Shown here piece after piece: positions 57,866 to 64,000 of a stretch of DNA of 64,000 nt. Origin of the DNA: Heterohyrax brucei. Its lineage: Eukaryota > Chordata > Mammalia > Hyracoidea > Procaviidae. The notes under the pieces were generated by a model, which had not been told where the DNA came from, did not search any database, and was given only the letters and a program-made list of their open reading frames with translations. Both the position numbers and the translations under genes were made by a program. Every line of letters begins with the position of its first letter. Position 1 is the stretch's first letter. The stretch spans positions 137,116,829 through 137,180,828 of the forward strand of contig CM053143.1 in NCBI GenBank assembly GCA_028571685.1, read 5' to 3'.

Positions 57866-58012
57866 ATGGAAACCCTTGTGGCATAGTGGTTGGGTGCTAT
57901 AGCTGCTAACCCAAAGGTCTGCAGGCATTGCTTAGAAACTCTATAGGGCACTTCCCCTGTCCTGTACGCCACTATGAGTTGGAGTCAACTGAACGGCAGT
58001 GGGTTTATACCT
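57866..58012 (+). mobile_element. AfroSINE, sense
   Basis: It runs from catggaaacccttgtggca to actgaacggcagtggg, with a deletion after gtctgcagg. Confidence 0.85.
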
Positions 58013-58251
58013 GTTCACACATAATCACATAGTTTCTAGTTATATAAAGCAGAAATTGTCAAAAGTAAAACAGGATAGGCCAATCCATAATCATAGTGGG
58101 AGATTTTAACATACAGCTCTCAGTAACTAATAAGACAAACAGAAAAAAATCAGTAATGATAAATTATGTAGAATACTGAGTGACAGCTGTAGACTACATA
58201 TTCATTTAAGGTCCACAAGAAATATTTACAGAAATTAACTACATATAGGCC

Positions 58252-58475
58252 ATAAAAAAAAAACCAAACCAAACCCACTGCCATCAAGTTAATTTCAACT
58301 ACTTGAAAGGTTGGTAGTTTTGAACCCACTCACAGGAGTGGATTCTCCAGCTCCACAGGAGAAAGACCTGGCCATCTACTTCCATAAAGATTATAACCAT
58401 GAAAATCCTACACGGCAGTCCTACCTGTCACATGGGGTGACTGCTAGTGTCAACTCAGCGCACACCCAGCAGCAA
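58252..58475 (+). mobile_element. AfroSINE inverted mosaic
   Basis: An antisense end (aaaccaaaccaaacccactg, to about 58300) is followed immediately by a sense second-subtype copy (ttggtagttttgaaccc...gggtgactgctag). Confidence 0.68.
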
Positions 58476-59065
58476 CATATTAGGAGTGAGTTCTATGGTT
58501 AGAATACAACTAAAATGCTGTGACTTAAAAGAGCAGCAAGTAGTAGGACAAAGCAATGTGATCCACTGGACATTTAAAATGTAAGCCTCCAAAATGTGAA
58601 GGCAAATCTTCAAACAGTTTTCATGATGCTGCATCACTGTGATACTCAGTCCAATACTTGATGAGTATTTTCAAGCCAAAGACAAAAAGCTATGCATCAT
58701 TAATGACATATTTGTTCTCCTTGCCACCATAAAAATTACTTAAATTGTACACAAAAAAATCAACCACTGCATTAATAAAAACTGATAATTAATGTACAAA
58801 TAAAAACTCAATGATCAACCAAAACATATTGCTTACTCAGCAAATATCATAATTAAAAAAGTGGTAGATTTGAGAAAATGTTAAAAAATTACTTAACATG
58901 TGAAATTTATCATACCATTGGATGAAGGTACAAAAGTTTCTATTCTATTCAAATAAACTTTTTTGTGAGCCACTAAATTAAGAAACATAGTGAAAGAGAT
59001 GTATGTTCTAATAATAAATGACTTCCCTGATGAAAAACCATCTTTTATGGAGAATCTATACACAC
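58476..59065. other. Unclassified AT-rich sequence
   Basis: No repeat or exon recognised. Confidence 0.35.
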
Positions 59066-59242
59066 TGTGGATGGTGCAAATAGTCTAAGTATGTGGTTAC
59101 TAACTGTAAAATTGGGGGTTCAAGATCACCCAGAGGTGCCTTGGAAGAAAGGCCTTGCAATCTACAGAAAAATCAGCCACTGGAAACCATATGAAGCATA
59201 GCTCTATTCTACACATATGGGGCTAACTCAACAGCAACTGTT
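59066..59242 (+). mobile_element. AfroSINE, second subtype, sense
   Basis: The diverged head ggtgcaaatagtctaag is followed by agatcacccagaggtgcc and the tail aactcaacagcaactg. Confidence 0.78.
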
Positions 59243-59449
59243 ATTCATATACATCTGGAGTGACTGCTTTGCCTAGAGAGAAAAAGGGTCTCAGGCTTTC
59301 ACTGCATCATTCATAGGCAAACTAGTATAGAAAAGAAGTTGAACCCAGCAGAACATACATTGCTACAGAATGTCACTGACATAATTAATCTATAAAAATT
59401 ATCACAAAGCTTGTCATACAAAGAGAAATGATCATTACAGTCTTTTATA

Positions 59450-60013
59450 TGAGGTCTAGCAATTCAATTCAGGAACTCATCTAGAAAAAGTGCTACATAC
59501 CTCACTGCTGAGTATCATTATGGTCACCTTTGAAGTGCTCCCCTTAGGAAGCTACGCACCAACACCAGTGCCTAGTCCACCCTTCAAAGCAATTTTGGAA
59601 CTCTTTTTCTGGAATGGCCATCGAGGCTGTTGTCATAGCACTCTTGATGACCTGAATGTCATCAAAATGTCTTCCTTTCAATATTTCCTTTATCTTTAGG
59701 TAAAGAGAAACAAGGTTATTGTGGGCCAGATCAGGTGAGTAGGAAGGGTGTTCCCATACAGTTATTTGTTTACTGGCTAAAAACTCCCTCCCAGACAACT
59801 ATACAATTAAGTTCACAAACTTGCCACCCTGCCACCATGTGCAATGGCCATTCCAGAAAGAGTTGCAAAATTGCTTTGAAAGGTGTACTAGGCACTGGTG
59901 TCAGCGCATAGCTTCCCAAGGGGAGGACTTCGAAGGCGACCACAGTGATAATCAGCAATGAGGTATGTAGAACTTAGAACAATTAAGTTCACGGACTTAA
60001 CTGTCGGACCTCA
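59450..60013. mobile_element. Foldback mariner derivative, copy 2 (564 bp)
   Basis: Same architecture as copy 1. The ends tgaggtctagcaattc and (reversed) tgaggtccgacagtta are similar terminal repeats, with TA before the left end (59448-59449) and CA after the right end, possibly a decayed TA. A minus-strand frame (59544-59798) preserves mariner transposase C-terminal features: a PSYSPDLA-like motif, KGRHFDDIQVIKSAM, then an aromatic-rich end. Sharing the foldback layout with copy 1 shows it was inherited from one rearranged progenitor. Confidence 0.8.
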
Positions 60014-60125
60014 CACAGCACAGTGGTTCCTTGGTTATTTCATGCCAAAGCCCAGGAAAATAGTTATTAATTTTTAAGATGTTTCAGTTTTTTTATAAAC
60101 AGACTAATTTTTAAAATACCCTTAC

Positions 60126-60177
60126 CATTTCAGTAAGGGTAACCGACTGTTGTGTGTTTTACAACAGACGGTTTGGG
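60126..60177 (-). CDS. Candidate internal exon of the minus-strand gene (52 nt)
   Basis: The acceptor (tttcttttttttttcag) and donor (ATG/gtaagg) are both strong, among the best pairs in the window. The phase that fits the upstream candidate at 61929 reads QTVCCKTHNSRLPLLK plus two bases; a second frame reads PKPSVVKHTTVGYPY and then stops. Joining the first frame directly to 54044-54192 would create TGA at the junction. Therefore an intervening exon is missing, or this exon is untranslated. No recognised repeat. Confidence 0.45.
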
Positions 60178-60429
60178 CTGAAAAAAAAAAGAAAGACACA
60201 TTTAATCTATTCACTTTAAAATACATATATTTTCTAAATATAAATACTGCCGATTGCTAGTTGTTCTTTACTTTCCCAATAAAGCCTCTGCTTTAGCAAG
60301 GAGTGATAAAGTAATTACTTTTCAAAGTAACTCATTCCAAGGGTAGAATAATTTGAAAATGGATTTTGGGGAAAGTTTCATTATGACATGATTTTGTTGC
60401 TGCTTAAAACAAAGTCAATCATTACTTTT

Positions 60430-60850
60430 TGGAGTCATCCTTGAATCTCTCTCTTCTAATTTCCCACAACTAACTGTCAGCAAATCTTGTTGCATCCACC
60501 TTCCACACATACCAAGAATGCAACCATTTGTTATCACATATAATACTACCACGCTGGTCCCAGCTACTATCATCTCATTCCTAGATTATAGCGACAGCTT
60601 CCTAATTGATCTCTCTGCTTACCCGTCTTCCCCAACAGTCTCGCCCCACTACCAGCCTCGGCAGCCAGAGTTGCCTTATTAATACCTAAGTCAGATCATG
60701 CCATTCATCTGCTCAAAGTCTTCCAATGATATCTTGTGTCATTCAGAGTAAAAGTCAAATTCCTTACAATGTCCTACAAGTCCCTCCATGACTGCACCAA
60801 CCCCTTGCTGACCTCAGTCCCTGTTATCATCTTCTTCATTAATTGGCTCC
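60430..60850 (+). repeat. Ancient LINE fragment (L2-like or old L1)
   Basis: It shows aagtcagatcatgccattc, ctgctcaaagtcttccaatg, agagtaaaagtcaaattcc and acaatgtcctacaagtccc, a common mammalian LINE segment. It appears to continue at 61040-61171 and 61361-61510. Confidence 0.6.
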
Positions 60851-60954
60851 GGTCCCAGTGGTGGAGCCTCAAACAGGCCAGGTGAACTCCACGTCAGAGC
60901 CTTACAACTGACTGGTGCCTACACCCCTCCTCTCCCAGATGTTGGCACAACCTT

Positions 60955-61038
60955 CCCTTACCTCTCTATTCTGTTCTATAGGGTCACTATGAGTCTGAAT
61001 CAAGTCCATGGTAGTGGGTTTGGTTTTTTGGTTCTTCC
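60955..61038 (+). mobile_element. AfroSINE 3' tail
   Basis: 5'-truncated copy: ctgttctatagggtcactatg to gtgggtttggttttttgg. Confidence 0.82.
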
Positions 61039-61039
61039 T

Positions 61040-61510
61040 TTACCTCCTCCAGGACTTTATTTAAATATTTTTCAGGGAGGCTTGACCTGGCGTCCCTATC
61101 TGAAATAGTCACTACTTTCAACATGCCCCAGCTACTTCCTTGTCTTATTTTTTCCCTTTAATATTTATTACCGAGTTCTGGTAGTACATTAGTTAAAGTG
61201 ATTGGCCGTTAATGGAAAGGTCAGCGTTTAAAACCACCAGATGCTCCAAGGAAGAAAGATGTGGCAGTCGGCTTCCACAGAGATTTACAGCTTAGGACAC
61301 CTTACGAGGTAGCTATGAGTCACAACTGATCCACAGCAGTGAGCCCTTGGGCTTTGGGTTAATGTATTTTTCCCTTTTACTTATTTATTTCCTATTGTCT
61401 AGCTCCACTCATAAGTGAATGCAGGCAGGAATTTCTCCCTGTTGTCTGTTTATTGCTGTGTCTTCAAAGCCTGCAATAATACTTAAATATTTAAGTGTTG
61501 AAAGAATGAA
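61040..61510 (+). repeat. Ancient LINE 3' continuation split by a SINE
   Basis: It reads cctcctccaggactttattt, cagggaggcttgacctgg, then after the SINE tcctattgtctagctccac and attgctgtgtcttcaaagcc. Confidence 0.55.
61173..61360 (+). mobile_element. AfroSINE, second subtype, sense
   Basis: It runs from gagttctggtagtacatt to gatccacagcagtgagccc and is inserted in the old LINE. Confidence 0.8.
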
Positions 61511-61928
61511 TACTCTTTTTTAAAACCTTCATATCTACACATTTAAGAATCTGGGAAACAGTATTTTTTGTATCTTCGAAATGAAGAGTTTCAGTGGGTT
61601 TTGATTCCTTGCTAAAATATAAAAACATAACATGTTTCTATTAACTTTCATTAACTGAATGACATACTGTCACATAAAATTTACTACGTGAATTTAACCA
61701 AAAACCTTTATATAATTGGTGGGTGCAACTAAAAATACATATATCATGATTTATTAAGTACAGCCATTGATGCCCTTCCTCTCTTTGGAGCTACAAGTCT
61801 TGCTGAGTTATCTTTTTCAACTCTGCTTCCTCTTAATGGCAATTGAGAACTAAGATTAAATGCTAAGTCATACAGCAGAACTTTAAAAAGTCCCCCCAAT
61901 AATCTACCAACTGCTGAAACGGGCTCAC

Positions 61929-61969
61929 CTTGTGTTCTAATGGAATCTCCTTTCATGAGGTTCAAGTAC
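61929..61969 (-). CDS. Candidate internal exon of the minus-strand gene (41 nt)
   Basis: The acceptor (accactcttcaatgacccag) is moderate and the donor (CAAG/gtgagc) strong. The one open frame reads YLNLMKGDSIRTQ plus one base. That base completes an alanine codon with 60126-60177. If the donor is ignored, the same frame runs on to a stop at about 61744, giving a basic tail (APKRGRASMAVLNKS) with an aataaa directly at its end; that would be a terminal-exon reading. Confidence 0.35.
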
Positions 61970-62296
61970 CTGGGTCATTGAAGAGTGGTGGTAGTATCTA
62001 CGCTTCTTAGACTTTCAAAGCCAGCTCACATCTCAGGAAGTTTATCATTTTTACTAGCAGCTTGGGACGGCATTAATCATTCACTATCAACTCAAACTTA
62101 TTAGTGAAATACATCACAACTGAAAGGAAAGAATACTTTTATATACTTGTGCATAAGGTTCTGTGTCTAAAATCTGGTATTCTTTTCATTAAGTTTCTTC
62201 TCTTTGAAACAAATGAGGTTTAGCAGAGCTCCAAAAAAAACATACTTTATGACTAGCTGCAAGGATTTACTTAAACTAAACTAGCTGAATGGAACC

Positions 62297-62888
62297 TGTC
62301 ATGTATGGGATTGTGTTATTTGAAAATATGGGTTGTAAATCCTAACCACTGTGCCTGTGGTTATAATTCCACTCAGGAATGGGTTGTCTTTGTTACATGA
62401 ATGAGACAGTACTGGTACATGGTGTGTTTTGAGTCAAACCCTTTGAGATACAAATCCAAAACCAAATTTGTTGTTATCATGTCAATTCTGACTCAACCTC
62501 CCTATAGGACAGAGTAGAACTGCCCCATAGTGTTTCCCAGGAACATCTGGTGGATTTTAACTGGTTACATTTTGCTTAGCAGTTGTAACACTTAACCACT
62601 ATGCCCTGAGGGTTTCCCTTTTCAGATACAGAGGAGATTACACAACCAAGCGAAACAGAGATGGGAAGGAGACAGGCTGAATCACAGGGAGATCGGCCAG
62701 GAGCACAAGCTCAGACACAGGGACTTACCCCAAAGTGAGGGCAGCAGGGGAGAAAGAAAGCTTTTCCTTAGACATGCTACTCTTAATTTGGACTTCTAAC
62801 CTCCTAAACTGTAAGAAAATAAATCTCTGTTTGTGAAAGCTACCCATTTACGGTATTTCTGTTATAGCAGCACTATTTAACTAAGACA
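62297..62888 (+). mobile_element. ERVL-MaLR-like solo LTR, split by a SINE
   Basis: It runs tgtcatgtatgggattgtg...tatttaactaagaca with aataaa near 62818. The flanks gaacc (62292-62296) and gaagc (62889-62893) are a 5-bp duplication with one change. Confidence 0.82.
62453..62620 (-). mobile_element. AfroSINE inserted in the LTR
   Basis: Antisense, from caaaaccaaatttgttg to ctatgccctgagggtttcc. Confidence 0.86.
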
Positions 62889-62957
62889 GAAGCCCATCTA
62901 CTGGTGAAGTAGCAATTTACAACTTGTTCTTGGATGACCAGAGGAGTTCTAGAAGCA

Positions 62958-63166
62958 AAGTGACAAAACACTCAGCTGCTAACCAAAAGGTCAACAACTC
63001 AAATTCACCCGGCATTCTGCAGAAGGAAAATGCAGCAGTCTGCTTTCCTAAAGATTTACAGCCTTGGAAACCTGGCTGGGCACTTCTACTCTCTTCTGCA
63101 GGACTGCTATGAGTCAGAAGTAACTTGATGGCAATGGGTTGAGTTTGGTTTGGTTTGGTTTTGTCA
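62958..63166 (+). mobile_element. AfroSINE with middle block, sense
   Basis: It runs from aagtgacaaaacactcagc to a (ggttt)n tail ending ggtttggttttgtc. Confidence 0.83.
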
Positions 63167-63530
63167 ATAGAACATTTTAAGTTTGGAATCCCTGCCTCAT
63201 CTCTGTTCATTTCCTTCCTCCTGTCTCAGACACTTGAAATGTGATTTGTAGTTTGAGAATGAATGTATCTGGGTACTTTTTTCAACTAAAAGAAGAAAAT
63301 CTGCCATAACGAGGCAATGCATATTTGGTACCACCTCCTGGTGAATGAATAAGGAAAAGAAAGGAGAAAACAAGGTTAGCCTTCAGTGAACTCAGAGTGT
63401 GCATATACAGGAGAAACAACCTCCTTTGAGCAAGTTGAAAAGTTGGCTTCTTCCATTTCCTGTGGCCACATACAGGATGTTTCATGGCTTCTGCTGTCGG
63501 TGGGGTCACCCTAAAAAATAAGTTCCAAGA
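63167..63530. other. Unclassified sequence
   Basis: No recognised repeat or exon. Confidence 0.35.
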
Positions 63531-63660
63531 GTCGCTACTGCCATCAGGTCAGTTCCATCTCAGAGTAACCTCATGTGTAATGGAATGAAACGATGCCCAG
63601 TCCTGTGCCATCTTCATGATCCTTGCTATGTCTGTGTTCACTGTTGAGTGCTAAGAGTAA
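63531..63660 (-). mobile_element. RTE LINE 3' end, antisense
   Basis: It reads gtcgctactgccatcagg, then gcccagtcctgtgccatc and catgatccttgctatgtc, the reversed RTE tail. Confidence 0.7.
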
Positions 63661-64000
63661 ATTGCCCTTATTTTAAGCCCTTTACCAACCATAGCTCTTG
63701 GATTCATTTACTTCTGCAAGTCATGATGCCCATGACCTGGCACCGGAGAACAAACTGTAACAGAGAAATGGAATTACTCTGAAGGTTTCTGTAGTAACTG
63801 TGCTGCTAGTTTGCCAGGCAGAAGTAGCATTCTGTCTGCATGACTTCAGCTCTGGAGGCGGACACAAACTGTCACTTTGAGCCTTTGAGCGGTATATTCT
63901 CAACCCATTCTCAGGAGCACCTGGAGAAGCAGTGACACCAGTTTTGGCGGCTCACAGTGGGAAGCAGTACCCGAGCAGCGATATTATCCTTCTTGCCCTC
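63661..64000. other. Unclassified sequence
   Basis: Moderately GC-rich, with no recognised repeat. A 60-codon minus-strand frame (63721-63903) has no splice support. Confidence 0.35.

Larger units (their letters stand above)
57267..58255 (+). mobile_element. Old L1 fragment(s), sense
   Basis: L1-like words appear at 57285-57580 (gaaacagaacaaccag, gtgtaaaccttcacctaaaa) and in the endonuclease part at 58080-58255 (catagtgggagattttaac, aaaaaatcagtaatgat). SINEs and a microsatellite interrupt it, and reading frames are lost. Confidence 0.6.

Noticed and set aside
62740..62790. Donor-like GGG/GTAAGT on the minus strand
   Set aside because: It lies within the MaLR LTR at 62297-62888 and has no supporting acceptor.
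1..64000. tRNA, rRNA, snRNA genes, CRISPR arrays or bacterial-type operons
   Set aside because: None seen. The tRNA-like matches are SINE heads, and the repeat content shows this is mammalian nuclear DNA, so prokaryotic feature types do not apply.

Overview
The window is nuclear DNA from a mammal of the Afrotheria, most likely an elephant or close paenungulate. The main evidence is about 45 copies of a tRNA-derived SINE of the AfroSINE type (antisense copies read 'actgccatcgagtc...actcatagcgaccc...ttaaccactgtgccaccaggg') together with RTE-type LINEs that share the SINE's 3' tail (...actcgacggcacctaacaacaac). L1, ERVL-MaLR-like LTRs, L2 and MIR make up much of the rest. CpG is depleted and there is no long intact reading frame, so this is intronic or intergenic DNA.

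Layout. 1-5 kb: an L1 3'-UTR-derived element, a G-rich tract, an inverted pair of MaLR LTR pieces, an RTE chimera and a hAT remnant. 6.6-9.8 kb: SINEs and an L1-in-L1 nest. 10-18 kb: scattered SINEs, an ERV-like LTR end, a (CA)n tract and two candidate exons. 18-23 kb: two MaLR solo LTRs with readable 5-bp target duplications, a tandem poly(A)-signal region with a hairpin, and a 165-bp direct repeat. 24-29.1 kb: a long decayed sense L1 split by a third solo LTR, then an RTE LINE. 29.9-38 kb: L1 3'-UTR pieces, LTRs, a possible retrocopy and candidate exons. 38.3-38.5 kb: the only CpG-rich, promoter-like spot. 39.3-43.3 kb: a long antisense L1 interrupted by a full-length copy of the L1 3'-UTR-derived element. 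43-53 kb: dense SINE, L2 and MIR. 54-62 kb: candidate exons and two foldback mariner derivatives. 62-64 kb: a MaLR LTR and SINEs.

Host genes. No gene can be named. On the minus strand I find small open segments bounded by AG and GT signals at about 61.9, 60.1, 54.1, 44.6, 31.4, 31.2, 21.6, 17.9 and 13.1 kb. Their reading phases agree across seven of the eight successive junctions. They suggest that the window lies inside a large minus-strand gene made of short exons, but each call rests on sequence inspection alone. A CpG-rich segment near 38.35 kb could be a plus-strand promoter with a first exon.

Most of the biology here is transposon history: nested insertions with readable target-site duplications, two non-autonomous families with unusual architecture (a foldback mariner and an L1 3'-UTR-only element), and inverted SINE pairs. 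Repeat names come from recalled family features, not from a database comparison, and boundaries are accurate to roughly 5-20 bases unless a target duplication is given.
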